Positions 1 through 10,180 of a stretch of 64,000 nt of DNA are shown here, in pieces; within the stretch, counting starts at the first letter, position 1; each line of letters starts with the position of its first letter. The DNA is from Neolewinella agarilytica (GTDB taxonomy: Bacteria > Bacteroidota > Bacteroidia > Chitinophagales > Saprospiraceae): positions 62,001 to 126,000 of the forward strand of contig NZ_FOFB01000004.1 in assembly GCF_900110645.1 (NCBI RefSeq). Reading direction: 5' to 3'. The position numbers and the translations under genes were made by a program. The notes under the pieces are model-generated. The model saw only the letters and a program-made list of their open reading frames with translations. It was not told where the DNA came from and ran no database searches.

Positions 1-1071
1 CTTGCCCTGAATGCCGGCCATTTCGGAAGCCGTGAAGCTGGTGTCCGTAACAATGCGGGCACCGGTCAATTCGTATGGCTTCTCCTGCAGAATGCGGGTG
101 TAATACTGGATGCTGTCCCGGTCAAGCAGCCGGTCTTTAACCGGGTAAATCAATAGTGGCTGCTCATCGTTTTCCCGGTTCAGAAGGTAGGTCGAGCTGC
201 TGCTGGGGAAATACTTTTCCGTAAACTGGCGGGCGGCTTTTTCCTGGCTCTGGTCCTCCAGTACGTCGGTCAGCACGTAGATGCCGGGTAAGATCATCAG
301 TATACTGATGGCACCGATGATGAGTTGACTCTTTCGGGATTCCTGTTTGTTCACATATTTCCGATAGGGGAAGCGTAGCAGGCGGATGATCACGTAAGCC
401 GTTACGGCGATGAAGAAGGAGTTAAGGAAGAAGAGGTAGAATGCTCTCCAGAAGACGGAAAAGCCCAGGTCTGGATCACTGAAGGCCAGGGTGATGCCGT
501 AGCCAGCGACACATAGTGGTGGCATCAAGGCTGTGGCGATGGCTACGCCAGGTATGGCGTTTGTCTTATCCGCCCGGGTAACGGAGATGATCCCCGCCAG
601 ACCACCGAATACGGCGACCAGCGCGTCAAGGATGGTGGGTTCAGTACGGGCCTGCATTTCGTCCGTGAAAATATCGATGGGCGTAACGGCAAAGTAGAGC
701 ACGCTGGTCACCAGAGCAATGATGATGGCGATACCGAAGTTTTTGAGTGCTTGCCAGAGCAGGTCCCGGTCGTTAGTTCCTACCCCCAGCCCGACGCCCA
801 AAATGGGGTTCATGAGCGGAGAGATCAACATGGCCCCGATAATGACGGCTCCGGAGTTGAGGTTGAGCCCAAGGCTGGCAATCATGATGGAACAGACCAA
901 CATCCAGGCGTTGGAACCCCTCATTAACTTACCGCTGATGATGGACTGCACGGCACCTTCCCGGTCGCTGCCTTCCCGCAGGTTCATGAAGTCTTTAAAC
1001 CATTCCCGGATACTGTCTCCCGGGGTGACCTCAGTGCTCTCTGGTTTTGGAGTAGTTTCTTCTGCTAACAT
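1..1071 (-). CDS. DUF389 family membrane protein (3' end outside window)
   Basis: The reading frame runs from ATG at 1071 to the window edge without a stop; 357 codons are visible. A short hydrophilic N-terminus (MLAEETTPKPE) is followed by several hydrophobic segments, including stretches reading SGAVIIGAMLISPLMNPILG and LVAVFGGLAGIISVTRADK, then AIATALMPPLCVAGYG. These are the hallmarks of the DUF389 / TIGR00341 uncharacterised hydrophobic family, integral inner-membrane proteins without an assigned substrate. After the last visible membrane segment comes a soluble domain that continues past the edge. The gene lies 66 bp downstream of the LolD-like gene on the same strand, so the two may be co-transcribed, although a low-complexity array separates them. 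Function is unknown for the family. Confidence 0.85.
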   Translation of the reverse strand, partial: MLAEETTPKPESTEVTPGDSIREWFKDFMNLREGSDREGAVQSIISGKLMRGSNAWMLVCSIMIASLGLNLNSGAVIIGAMLISPLMNPILGVGLGVGTNDRDLLWQALKNFGIAIIIALVTSVLYFAVTPIDIFTDEMQARTEPTILDALVAVFGGLAGIISVTRADKTNAIPGVAIATALMPPLCVAGYGITLAFSDPDLGFSVFWRAFYLFFLNSFFIAVTAYVIIRLLRFPYRKYVNKQESRKSQLIIGAISILMILPGIYVLTDVLEDQSQEKAARQFTEKYFPSSSSTYLLNRENDEQPLLIYPVKDRLLDRDSIQYYTRILQEKPYELTGARIVTDTSFTASEMAGIQGK

Positions 1072-1079
1072 AAGTGGGC

Positions 1080-1139
1080 AAGATAGGTAAGGATTCTATT
1101 TTCCCCTTAACCTTTACTCCTTAATCCTTTTCTCCCTTA
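1080..1139. repeat. degenerate 7-8 bp periodic array after the lolD-like stop codon
   Basis: Read on the minus strand, the stop codon TAA of the LolD-like gene (1139-1137) is the first of a series of TAAGG-type units spaced 7 or 8 bp apart, ending near 1085. No complementary arm is visible nearby. It resembles the clearer octamer arrays at 5240-5400, 61778-61921 and 63700-63731 but is more degenerate. Confidence 0.45.
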
Positions 1140-1790
1140 CCCCTTAAGCACCCCGTCCACCATTTCCAGGCGGCGGTCACTCATACGGGCGAGCTCTTCG
1201 TTGTGGGTGACGATGATGAAAGACTGGCCAAAATCGTCCCGCAGTTTAAACAACAGGCTGTGCAACTCTTCGGAGCTGGCTGAGTCAAGGTTGCCGCTCG
1301 GCTCATCCGCAAAAACGATGGCCGGGTCATTGATCAGGGCCCGGGCAACAGCGATACGTTGTTGCTCTCCGCCACTCATCTGGTTGGGCTTATGCTCCGC
1401 CCGGTCTTCAAGGCCGAGGTAACGGAGCAGGCCAAGGGCCTTTTTTTCCGTAGCCTCAACGGGGGCTTTATTGATGTAGGCCGGAATACAAACATTCTCC
1501 AGAGCCGTAAACTCAGGAAGCAAATGGTGAAACTGGAAAACGAAGCCTACTTCTTTATTACGAAAAGCGGCCAGCTGCCGCTCTCCCAGACCAAATACAT
1601 CCTGCCCGCCGATGGCGAGGGTCCCTCCGTCGGGCCGGTCGAGGGTGCCGAGAATGTGCAAGAGTGTACTTTTTCCCGCTCCTGATTTGCCAACGATGCT
1701 TACCACCTCTCCCTTTCCAATCTGCAGGTCTACACCTTTAAGAACCTGAAGGGTGCCGTAGCTTTTAGTAATGTTGTTTGCCTGGAGCAT
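1137..1790 (-). CDS. lolD: LolD-like ABC transporter ATP-binding protein
   Basis: A 217-residue ABC ATPase. Walker A is GKSGAGKS (about residues 34-41), the signature is MSGGEQQR, and Walker B is AIVFADEP, followed by an H-loop in VTHNEE. Length and the [16 protein letters not shown] region match the LolD/MacB-type family, which powers lipoprotein release from the inner membrane or MacB-like efflux. I start at ATG 1790 ([12 protein letters not shown]), which begins the conserved domain; a frame-open extension to 1829 adds 13 residues with no homology features. No permease (LolC/E) is adjacent, which is common in Bacteroidota, so the symbol rests on family resemblance only. It is followed on the same strand by the DUF389 gene. 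Confidence 0.85.
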   Translation of the reverse strand: MLQANNITKSYGTLQVLKGVDLQIGKGEVVSIVGKSGAGKSTLLHILGTLDRPDGGTLAIGGQDVFGLGERQLAAFRNKEVGFVFQFHHLLPEFTALENVCIPAYINKAPVEATEKKALGLLRYLGLEDRAEHKPNQMSGGEQQRIAVARALINDPAIVFADEPSGNLDSASSEELHSLLFKLRDDFGQSFIIVTHNEELARMSDRRLEMVDGVLKG

Positions 1791-1876
1791 GAAAATTAAG
1801 TTAGGGTAGGGAAGTATTGAAGCCGCCAAGATAGCTGACGGCTAACTAATGCTCTCCCGGGGCAGCTTATTGCCGG

Positions 1877-2734
1877 TTAATTAAAAATCACCGTCCGGTT
1901 GCCAAAGGGTAATACCCGGTGCTGGAGCTGGAGATAGATGGCGCGGCTAAGGACCCGCTTCTCAACGTCTTTACCAATACGTTTTAGATCATTGATGCCG
2001 TGGCGATGGCTCACCCGTTCCACGTCCTGAGCAATGATGGGCCCCTCATCCAGGTCCGCCGTCACGTAATGGCTGGTCGCACCGATCAGCTTGACGCCGC
2101 GCTCAAAGGCGCTATGATAAGGCCGCGCACCTTTGAAGGCCGGAAGGAAGGAGTGGTGAATGTTGATAATGCGTGTCGCATAGTGGTCGCAGAAGTCGTC
2201 GGACAAAATCTGCATATAGCGGGCCAGAACGATAAAATCGGTCTGCAGTTCATCCAGTAAGACTTTTGTCTTTTGCTCTTGCTCCGGCTTGGTCTCCCTG
2301 GTGATCGGGATGTGGTGGAAAGGAATGTCAAACCGTTCGGCGATGTAAGCGAGCTTGGTGTGATTACTAACAATGGCCGTGATCTCACAGTCATATTCCC
2401 CCGTGCCGTAGCGCTGAAGAATATCGTAGAGGCAATGGCTTGCCTTGCTGACGAACAGAGCCATGCGCGGCTTCTGGTCCGTAAATTTCAGCTGCCACTC
2501 CATATTATAGGTACTGCCAATCAGGGTGGAAAAGTAGTCGCCGATCTTTTCTTTCGGAATCACGAAGTCCGTAAGATCCCACTCAATTCTCATAAAGAAA
2601 TGGTTTAGATCCCGGTCTACGTGTTGGTCGAGGTTGGTGATATTTCCCCGGTTCTTATGGACAAACTCGGTCACTTGAGCAACGAGGCCCGGCTGATCGG
2701 GGCAATGAATAAGCAGGATGGCACTATTAGACAA
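1877..2734 (-). CDS. purU: formyltetrahydrofolate deformylase
   Basis: A 285-residue protein with the PurU plan. An N-terminal ACT domain (about 5-80, beginning AILLIHCPDQPGLVAQV) is followed by a formyltransferase-fold hydrolase domain (about 85-285). Active-site segments are visible: NIHHSFLPAF with the catalytic Asn/His, and DLDEGPIIAQ with the catalytic Asp. The enzyme hydrolyses 10-formyl-THF to THF and formate in the cytoplasm, balancing one-carbon pools. The ATG at 2734 begins directly at the ACT domain. The sequence just upstream on the minus strand contains TATCTTCG, a weak match to the -7 element. It lies 86 bp upstream of the LolD-like gene and has no functional partner beside it. 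Confidence 0.95.
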   Translation of the reverse strand: MSNSAILLIHCPDQPGLVAQVTEFVHKNRGNITNLDQHVDRDLNHFFMRIEWDLTDFVIPKEKIGDYFSTLIGSTYNMEWQLKFTDQKPRMALFVSKASHCLYDILQRYGTGEYDCEITAIVSNHTKLAYIAERFDIPFHHIPITRETKPEQEQKTKVLLDELQTDFIVLARYMQILSDDFCDHYATRIINIHHSFLPAFKGARPYHSAFERGVKLIGATSHYVTADLDEGPIIAQDVERVSHRHGINDLKRIGKDVEKRVLSRAIYLQLQHRVLPFGNRTVIFN

Positions 2735-2779
2735 GACTAAATAATTTGGGGCGAAGATAAGGTCATCTTTCGGAGCACC

Positions 2780-2824
2780 AGCCTAAAAAGAACAAGCCCC
2801 CGCCAGGATTAGTGACGGGGGCTT
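2780..2824 (-). terminator. Rho-independent terminator of the PA2169-family gene
   Basis: Arms AAGCCCCCG (2794-2802) and CGGGGGCTT (2816-2824) pair with a loop of about 13 nt. On the minus strand the stem is followed by TTGTTCTTTTT. It lies 26 bp past the stop of the 2850-3305 gene. Confidence 0.8.
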
Positions 2825-2849
2825 ACAATTTCATTTCAGAAGAATACGC

Positions 2850-3305
2850 TTAGGCGGTCTCATAGGAGTTGGCCAGTTTGCGCATATCATTCAGTGAGCT
2901 GGTGATAGCGTCAAGTTGCTCCCGGAGCACGGCGCGGGCGGCTGCGGGAATCTTTTCATCGATGATCACGTCCTGATAGGTATTCAGGGCGCTTTCTTCA
3001 CCGCGGATACACTCATTCAGAACGGCGACTTCGTCGTTGCCGGTAAAATTCGTTTTAAAGTCTATCCAACCACGGTGGACGGCGGCCGTTGGGCTGCCTC
3101 CTTCATTGACTTCGCCTCCGAGCTGCTTGATAAATGGCTTAATGGCATGGCCAAAGTCATAACGCTGCTGGCTGAGGGAGCGGAATTTTGTGGCCAGTGC
3201 TGCATTATCTACCGTATCGGCAGCTTGCTTAAAGCCGTTTTCACCGTCGTACAGGGTGGTAATAATGGTGTTCAGGGCGGAAATTTGATTACTAAAGCTA
3301 CTCAT
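2850..3305 (-). CDS. PA2169 / DUF2383 family four-helix-bundle protein
   Basis: A 151-residue, entirely helical, soluble protein with no signal peptide. The pattern (ISALNTIITTLYDGENGFKQ near the N-terminus, HAIKPFIKQLGGE in the middle, ECIRGEESALNTYQ, then a last helix) is that of the PA2169-family, DUF2383, a ferritin-like four-helix bundle often linked to stress but without a proven reaction. It is a single-gene unit ending in a strong terminator. The upstream region to 3480 shows no convincing promoter by eye. Confidence 0.85.
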   Translation of the reverse strand: MSSFSNQISALNTIITTLYDGENGFKQAADTVDNAALATKFRSLSQQRYDFGHAIKPFIKQLGGEVNEGGSPTAAVHRGWIDFKTNFTGNDEVAVLNECIRGEESALNTYQDVIIDEKIPAAARAVLREQLDAITSSLNDMRKLANSYETA

Positions 3306-3480
3306 AATTTAAATTGGTTTTTAGGGGCGTTTTACAGCCCTTTACATGTTGATAGTTAAAAGTCAGGGAGTTAGATGTGCGTTTGCTAATAATACGTGAA
3401 GGGCGGAGCCCATGTTCGGTGGTGGGAACTATTTTCTTGAGGAATAAGCTTGTGTCGGTACGGATACCTCAGCTGCTTTG

Positions 3481-3584
3481 GCGGCGCGCGCAGGTGCAAA
3501 GCGTGTGGATGGGGGCAAAGAGGGGACGCAGTTGCACGGGAGCTCCTTGCTCCTTGACGCTGCTTTGCACCTGCGTTTGCGCCC
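3481..3584. repeat. GCAGGTGCA repeat, inverted pair (copies 1 and 2)
   Basis: Copy 1 (3481-3503, plus) contains GCGCGCAGGTGCAAAGCG. Copy 2 (3564-3584, minus) reads TTTGCACCTGCGTTTGCGCC on the plus strand. The two face each other and can pair. A degenerate third core, GACGCAGTTGCA, lies at about 3524-3535. The inner side of copy 2 carries the GGAGCAAGGAGCTCC segment typical of the family. The element lies about 70 bp before the atpD promoter. Confidence 0.8.
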
Positions 3585-3656
3585 GAAAATTTTGCGTGGC
3601 TTAGTGCGCTTTTGACACAAAGCTTGAAATTCCAATGAATAAGCCGGCCAAAATCC

Positions 3657-5239
<1,583 letters not shown>

Positions 5240-5242
<3 letters not shown>

Positions 5243-5400
5243 TAATGTTGTAGTCGTGTAGTTTTGTAGTAATGTAGTGCTGCCGCATTTTATAGTTATG
5301 GCAGATGTTATGATTACTACAGTCGCTACACTTCCAACGCCCGTCACACCTCCAATGACGGCACTACAAAACTACATTACTACAATACCACAATACTAAT
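5240..5400. repeat. inverted octamer arrays between atpD and atpC
   Basis: From the atpD stop codon, TAGT recurs every 8 bp (units such as TGTAGTCG, TGTAGTTT, TGTAGTAA, TGTAGTGC; about 5240-5284). The reverse-complement arm (about 5360-5400) holds ACTACAAA, ACTACATT, ACTACAAT, ACCACAAT at the same 8-bp spacing and ends just before the atpC ATG. The arms could form a long imperfect hairpin around a spacer of about 75 bp. Confidence 0.8.
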
Positions 5401-5401
5401 T

Positions 5402-5713
5402 ATGAACATTTCTGTTCTAACTCCCGATCGCACCATTTTCACCGGCTCCATCAGTCAGGTGTCACTTCCCGGAGTGGAAGGCTCTTTCCAGCTGCTGGAA
5501 GGTCACGCTCCATTGGTATCTGCCCTTTCCGGGGGTAAGGTGACGCTTTCCACCGCGGGCGGTGAATATAAGTTCTACGACGAAGAAGCCAACACAATGG
5601 CTACGGGCAATGACGGTAATCGTACGATGACTTTTACCATTGAGCGCGGATTCGTTGAAGTTTTGAATAACGAAGTAAACCTGCTCGTGCAGGGCGCAAG
5701 AAACATGCGCTAA
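5402..5713 (+). CDS. atpC: F1Fo ATP synthase subunit epsilon (short form)
   Basis: A 103-residue protein with the epsilon-subunit beta-sandwich: it begins MNISVLTPDRTIFTGSI and contains VSLPGVEGSFQLLEGHAPLVSAL. Epsilon is part of the F1 central stalk. The polypeptide stops after GFVEVLNNEVNLLVQGARNM, so the two C-terminal helices found in roughly 130-140-residue relatives are missing; those helices carry the inhibitory function in E. coli. A loop around YDEEANTMATGNDGNRT looks like an insertion in the sandwich. It is 159 bp downstream of atpD with no promoter of its own that I can see, so it is probably co-transcribed through the octamer arrays, and it is followed by a strong terminator. Confidence 0.93.
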   Translation: MNISVLTPDRTIFTGSISQVSLPGVEGSFQLLEGHAPLVSALSGGKVTLSTAGGEYKFYDEEANTMATGNDGNRTMTFTIERGFVEVLNNEVNLLVQGARNMR

Positions 5714-5757
5714 TGTAAATGTTTAACGCTATAGAATACTCACGGAAACATTTTACT

Positions 5758-5792
5758 CCCCGGTTAGCTAAAGCTAATCGGGGATTTTTTTT
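5758..5792 (+). terminator. Rho-independent terminator after atpC
   Basis: CCCCGGTTAGC (5758-5768) pairs with GCTAATCGGGG (5773-5783) around a TAAA loop, followed by A and eight Ts (5785-5792). Confidence 0.92.
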
Positions 5793-5828
5793 GCGCAAAG
5801 AGCCGGGATGATTCCCTTCTGCAAAGCA

Positions 5829-7082
5829 TCAGAACTCATAACTCCCAATTATACCTACGCGATAAAGGTTCAGCACAAACGTGTCATATACCCGCCGCGT
5901 AGCGGAGGCGCGGAGGGTGATGCGCCCCGGACCAATGATAACGCCCGCCCCGAAGGATAAAGAAAAGGCGTTGGTGTTGGCAAAATCGTAGGCCAGTCCG
6001 GTAGAGGTAATCATACCATTTTCAATTCGCTGGTTGAAGCGGCTTTCCCGGTAATCCAGAATCCGGTGGTAATGAGCGGCAGTTTCCAAAACGACGGGAA
6101 AACGACTACGGACCAGAATCGCTTCCGGGCCGAGTTGGAAGTGGATCGATCGTTCGTTGAAGAAGTACTCTTGTGAGCTTCTGATATTGGGGCTGCTGTC
6201 TTCGGTGAGTGGTACGCTTTTCGTTACCTCAAAGCTTTCATACCAGACGCCTAAGCGGACAGCGACGTCTCCGGACAGGCCACTAAAGCGATACGTCAGG
6301 TGGGCGCCAGCTGCGGGATCAGTAGAGGACAAACCGCTGAAGAAAATGGCGCCGGGTGCAATCTCTCCGTAATCGGGTGTACTGCGCACTACGCCAGCGT
6401 CTATGCCAAAGGACCAGCCTCCTTCGGTTCGGGGAAGCTCATAGGTAGCTCGTTCATTACTGCAGGCATAGTAGCGTTCAAAAAGCTTGATCAATGGTTC
6501 TTGCCGATATTTTACGCGGGATATTTCCAGTTCCAGCTTGGGGCAGTCGCGCAGGAGGTCAATTAGCTGATCCCGGAAAACATCCGGCTCGGTGTAGTAG
6601 GTTTTGCTGTATTCCTGATCCAGGAGGTAGCGGCCAAATTCGAGGTAAGTAATTTCTCCACCCCGTTTTTGGGCGAAAAAGTGAGTATTGCTTTGCTCGT
6701 CAACGTAGGAATAGAGAGAAACCGGCCCTTCCAAAAGCAGCATTATCGCTTTGGGGGATTGCTCAACGGATTTACGCTCGGGTTTCACGAGCTCCCTGGT
6801 GGCACGGGGGCTGGAGTTAACGGTGAGATCCTGCACGACGTACTGCCGGTTAGCTACGGTGAAGCTTTTCAGATCCGGGATGAAGAGCCGCTGAACTTCC
6901 TGGCTTCCGGCGGGTCTGAAGCGTAGCTGACGAATGCGAAAGCCCCAGCGGCGGTCATCGATTTTGCCCACCAGTTGCTCTCCGTCGGAGGTGGTAATTA
7001 CGGCGGATTGCCAGTTGGATTGTGCCGCAAGACCAACCGTTAACAGTAGGAAAATGAGCGTGAAATAGTAACGGGGTAGCAT
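5829..7082 (-). CDS. secreted hypothetical protein with probable C-terminal beta-barrel
   Basis: A 417-residue protein of unknown function. Residues 1-20 form a signal peptide ending at LAAQS. Residues 25-210 contain a module starting ITTSDGEQLVGKIDDRRWGF, a pattern seen in Bacteroidota envelope proteins that often precede an outer-membrane domain. From about 225 the sequence alternates hydrophobic and polar residues (AHLTYRFSGLSGDVAVRLGV, ending in GIIGSYEF), ending in Phe, which suggests an 8-12-strand barrel in the outer membrane. It is preceded on the same strand by the DUF2207 gene, separated by a repeat pair, so joint transcription is uncertain. I do not recognise a named family with confidence. 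Confidence 0.8.
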   Translation of the reverse strand: MLPRYYFTLIFLLLTVGLAAQSNWQSAVITTSDGEQLVGKIDDRRWGFRIRQLRFRPAGSQEVQRLFIPDLKSFTVANRQYVVQDLTVNSSPRATRELVKPERKSVEQSPKAIMLLLEGPVSLYSYVDEQSNTHFFAQKRGGEITYLEFGRYLLDQEYSKTYYTEPDVFRDQLIDLLRDCPKLELEISRVKYRQEPLIKLFERYYACSNERATYELPRTEGGWSFGIDAGVVRSTPDYGEIAPGAIFFSGLSSTDPAAGAHLTYRFSGLSGDVAVRLGVWYESFEVTKSVPLTEDSSPNIRSSQEYFFNERSIHFQLGPEAILVRSRFPVVLETAAHYHRILDYRESRFNQRIENGMITSTGLAYDFANTNAFSLSFGAGVIIGPGRITLRASATRRVYDTFVLNLYRVGIIGSYEF

Positions 7083-7173
7083 GGTGAAAGATTAGCGGTG
7101 TAAGGCTAATCTAATGATAATCAGTGGAAGAGGAGTTGTAATGTGTCAAAATGCCTCCGTGAAGACAGACCCC

Positions 7174-7265
7174 GGGCGCGGGGCCGCAGGTGCAGGCAAA
7201 GGGTAAAAGCAGGGTGGGGTGTTGCCTCTTAACTCTCTTTTGCACCTGCGCTGCGGCGCCCTGAA
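7174..7265. repeat. GCAGGTGCA repeat, inverted pair (copies 3 and 4)
   Basis: Copy 3 (7174-7194, plus) holds GGGCGCGGGGCCGCAGGTGC. Copy 4 (about 7238-7265, minus) reads TTTTGCACCTGCGCTGCGGC on the plus strand. They are inverted, about 45 bp apart, and lie immediately past the stop codon of the DUF2207 gene. Confidence 0.8.
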
Positions 7266-7270
7266 TATTC

Positions 7271-8971
7271 CTACCAGCCCCCCGTGCCGCCACCGCCGCC
7301 TACGGAACCACCACCACCGGAGAAGGAGCTGCCTCCGCCACCGCCGGCACTCGCTGCGTGATGGGCTGTGCCCGAGTACGCTGTCCCCATGCTCGTCCCG
7401 AAACCTGCAAATAGCCAGGGCATGTTCCGATTGGTCTCCCGTTGGGAAGAGTCGGCCCAATCGGCACTCAGGTCAGCGGCCCAGTTGTTCTCCCTGCCCA
7501 GGGCAATAGCGTAAGGGAGTAAGGCCTCAAAGTGTTCCTGATTCATCTCCGGAGCATTATACAGCTGCTTTCGCTTTTTCTCCGAAAGCCTGAGGTAATC
7601 ATTGAGCCCCTTAATTTTAGCCCGAAGGGTAACCTTCTCCAGCGTAGGCAGGCGAATCAGCCAGGCAAAAAGGCCCGTACCGATGGTAAGCAGAAACATG
7701 GTTATGACGAATACGAGGACCCCCAACTTAGGGCTGTATGGCAGGAACAGGCCGCCCAAGACCGCCGTAGCGATGAATATGCCAAGTAAGGGTAGAATCT
7801 TCTTACCGTTGCTTTTCTCCTTCAGAAAGGCTCCGTGCTGGTCACTCAGACTTTCGTTATGGCTGGTCGTGGCAGCATTAAGCTCCTCGTTGTATTCACC
7901 GTTTAATTCAATATCTCCCCCAATGTCCAGCAACTGATCATAGAGTACCTGTTGCTCAGGAGGCAGGCTGCCCGGCCGGGGGACAAGGTCGGTAGGTCGG
8001 AGAATGAAAATCTCTTTACTGCTGAAAAATCCACTTCTTTCTTCTTCCACAATATCCAGATAGCCAGCAATGGCCAGTGCCGTGATGGAAGCCGTCAGCT
8101 GCGCCTGACCCGGGTAGCCGGAGTGCAAATAGGCCACACTGGCGGGCGAAAGCCCCTCCGGCGGAGCAAACTGCAGGCCGGGATCCTCCGCCACCGGATC
8201 AACGCCATATTTTTTCCAGGTAGTGTACCCGTAATACAGCGAGAGGAAAAGCCCGAAAATACTGGCCCAGAGGCTTCCCTTTTGCTGTAAGGGGCTTGGC
8301 GGGGGCGGGGGGACGGGACGCATGATGGTGCCTTTGGGGGCACCGGTGGAAACTAACATCCCCTCGCCGACAGCTAGTGATCGATCAGACTTAAATTCAA
8401 CGGAGGACAGGCCCCGGCTAACCGTACAGTCAGATTCTCTGGAGCCGTCTCCGCCGGTGTAGCAGCTACTGTTGATGAGTTCCGTCCCGGAGGGGAAGTT
8501 AATCGTCATGGATGCTTCTTCCACGGGGAGCCGACCGTCAGTACCAATTAGCGGCCAGCGTATTTCATCAATGCCTTCGAGGAAATAGACCTGATGGTCA
8601 CTGCGGTACCTCACGGTATAGGTATAGGTCCCCGGATCGAGAATGACATCTTTCTTGCCGACATAAATGACCCGGTATCCATTCTCTGATTTAGTATGGT
8701 AGCTTTCATCTGAACCATCGCGAGTAACAGAAAGGACCTCGTAATCGAAGCGGTTGGTCGCTGCATCCTCACCAATCGGTCTGCGATGCAAGGCACGGGT
8801 GATGCCGCGTTTGATCTCCTTGCCATCGGCGTAAACGGTGATGGTTTCGTCTACGAGTACGGACCCGTCAGTCTGCACGGTTAGTTCAGCAGAGAAACTT
8901 TTAATGGCCTCCTGTTGGGCATTGAGCTGAAAAAAAAGCAGACCTATGAGTAAGGAAAAATAATAGCGCAT
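7271..8971 (-). CDS. DUF2207 domain-containing membrane protein
   Basis: A 566-residue membrane protein. A signal peptide (1-18, ending QLNAQ) is followed by the extracytoplasmic DUF2207 domain (about 25-215, starting IKSFSAELTVQTDGSVLVDE). One membrane segment follows at about 230-250 and two more at about 395-440. The C-terminus is a Gly/Ser-rich tail (GGGGSSFSGGGGSVGGGGG) ending in GGW. This domain order and tail are typical of DUF2207 proteins found across bacteria, whose biochemical role is unknown. Upstream on the minus strand CTACCTTCGC resembles the -7 element. Repeat copy 4 begins just after the stop codon. Confidence 0.88.
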   Translation of the reverse strand: MRYYFSLLIGLLFFQLNAQQEAIKSFSAELTVQTDGSVLVDETITVYADGKEIKRGITRALHRRPIGEDAATNRFDYEVLSVTRDGSDESYHTKSENGYRVIYVGKKDVILDPGTYTYTVRYRSDHQVYFLEGIDEIRWPLIGTDGRLPVEEASMTINFPSGTELINSSCYTGGDGSRESDCTVSRGLSSVEFKSDRSLAVGEGMLVSTGAPKGTIMRPVPPPPPSPLQQKGSLWASIFGLFLSLYYGYTTWKKYGVDPVAEDPGLQFAPPEGLSPASVAYLHSGYPGQAQLTASITALAIAGYLDIVEEERSGFFSSKEIFILRPTDLVPRPGSLPPEQQVLYDQLLDIGGDIELNGEYNEELNAATTSHNESLSDQHGAFLKEKSNGKKILPLLGIFIATAVLGGLFLPYSPKLGVLVFVITMFLLTIGTGLFAWLIRLPTLEKVTLRAKIKGLNDYLRLSEKKRKQLYNAPEMNQEHFEALLPYAIALGRENNWAADLSADWADSSQRETNRNMPWLFAGFGTSMGTAYSGTAHHAASAGGGGGSSFSGGGGSVGGGGGTGGW

Positions 8972-9084
8972 ATTGACGGCTTGGTGGATAGCGAAGGTAG
9001 GGGCTAATGGCTATGGGGAAAACCCGTTCGACGGAAGTGGACTTTCCAACGACCAATTTTAGTTTAAACAAAAAGAACATTTTG

Positions 9085-9116
9085 TTTGCAAAAACAAACA
9101 ATGTGTTTTACTTTTG
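9085..9116 (+). promoter_or_regulatory. promoter of the glucosaminidase-domain gene
   Basis: TTTG (9085-9088), 20 bp, TACTTTTG (9109-9116). This fits the Bacteroidota consensus and places transcription start near 9122, about 42 nt before the ATG at 9164. It also shows that the in-frame TTG at 9086 cannot be the translation start. Confidence 0.8.
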
Positions 9117-9163
9117 TTTTGTCACCACATTTGGTGGCAGGTTGCAAGAAAAGTAAAACGGTT

Positions 9164-9952
9164 ATGTCATCTTCAAATAACAGCCCTGCGCGTCGGCGGG
9201 GTAATGATAGAATTCTGACCATCGACTGGTCACTTCTTTGGCGTCGTGCCCGTAACCGGGCCGGTCAATTATTTACTTCCTTACGCCATCGGATGGGCCG
9301 CACGGAGTACATTCCCCCGGTCTGGATGCAACGATTCCGGCTTACCTGGTTCAGGGTGGGGCTGATGTGTCTTGCCGCTTTTGTCTTCACGCAAAAGCAG
9401 GTAGACTTTACCGTTAGCGTTGGCAAGGAAGGCTTTGCTGCCGGCCAGCCAATGGGCAGGCACATGGCTGCCAGGCAGGAGGGGAGTAGTCCTCGGGCTA
9501 CCAATACCATGAGCCTGATGCCAGGGCTGGGCGGCTCAACATCTTCTCCTTCGGAAAGCTGGAGTGTTAATAAACTGGACGAGCGCGCGGTTCGTGGCTA
9601 CATCAGCCGCTTTGAGCGGGTTGCTCAGGGCGAAGAGAAGAAATTCAGTATTCCTGCACCCGCTAAGATGGCCCTGGGGATATTACTGAGTAACGCCGGG
9701 CAGAGCCCGGCTGCGAAGAAAGACAATAACCATTTCGGGCTTTCCGCTGGTGCCCGCTATTTCGATAATGCCTGGATGAACTGGCGTGCGCATAGCGAAT
9801 ATGTCCAACAAAACTTTCCTGAACTGGCCAATGAAAGTGTCAACTATCAACAATGGCTGGCAGCTTTGGCAAAAACAAACTATAGCACCGACCGAGAACT
9901 GGTCAGTAAGCTGACCGATATCATTGAGCGCTACCAGTTAGACAGACTCTGA
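9164..9952 (+). CDS. glucosaminidase-domain cell-wall hydrolase
   Basis: A 262-residue protein starting at ATG 9164 (MSSSNNSPARRR). Residues 1-60 are basic. A membrane segment at about 60-80 (FRVGLMCLAAFVFT) would anchor the protein in the inner membrane, facing the periplasm. After a low-complexity linker, residues about 145-262 form a FlgJ/AcmA-type glucosaminidase domain (Pfam Glucosaminidase): YISRFERVAQGEEKKFSIPA, ILLSNAGQSPAAKKDNNHFG, then a tail rich in Tyr/Trp. It probably cleaves peptidoglycan glycan strands. The usual catalytic Glu of the ILES motif is replaced here (ILLSNAG), so activity may be altered. It is a single-gene unit with its own promoter and terminator. Confidence 0.85.
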   Translation: MSSSNNSPARRRGNDRILTIDWSLLWRRARNRAGQLFTSLRHRMGRTEYIPPVWMQRFRLTWFRVGLMCLAAFVFTQKQVDFTVSVGKEGFAAGQPMGRHMAARQEGSSPRATNTMSLMPGLGGSTSSPSESWSVNKLDERAVRGYISRFERVAQGEEKKFSIPAPAKMALGILLSNAGQSPAAKKDNNHFGLSAGARYFDNAWMNWRAHSEYVQQNFPELANESVNYQQWLAALAKTNYSTDRELVSKLTDIIERYQLDRL

Positions 9953-10002
9953 TTCCCAATCCCATTGAACTTTCCCTAAGATTTCTCTAAGTGGTTTTTT
10001 TG

Positions 10003-10038
10003 ATCCACCTTTTCCCCTTCGGGAAAGGGTGGATTTTT
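10003..10038 (+). terminator. Rho-independent terminator after the glucosaminidase gene
   Basis: ATCCACCTTTTCCC pairs with GGGAAAGGGTGGAT (10003-10034) and is followed by a run of Ts (10034-10038). Confidence 0.88.
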
Positions 10039-10180
10039 CTTTCGGGAGGGTAACACACAGATGAGCAGGGAATGGCACTACGAATGCACCTGTGAAAACC
10101 GGTAGAGTATATTAACGTGAGGTCTGTCCAGTCAACATCAGGCATTGGCGAATTAAGCAGGTTTTACTATGATTCTTGGC

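Noticed and set aside
7111-7460. ORFs around 7.1-7.5 kb on both strands
   Set aside because: They are shadows of the Gly-rich tail of the DUF2207 gene and of repeat copies 3 and 4.
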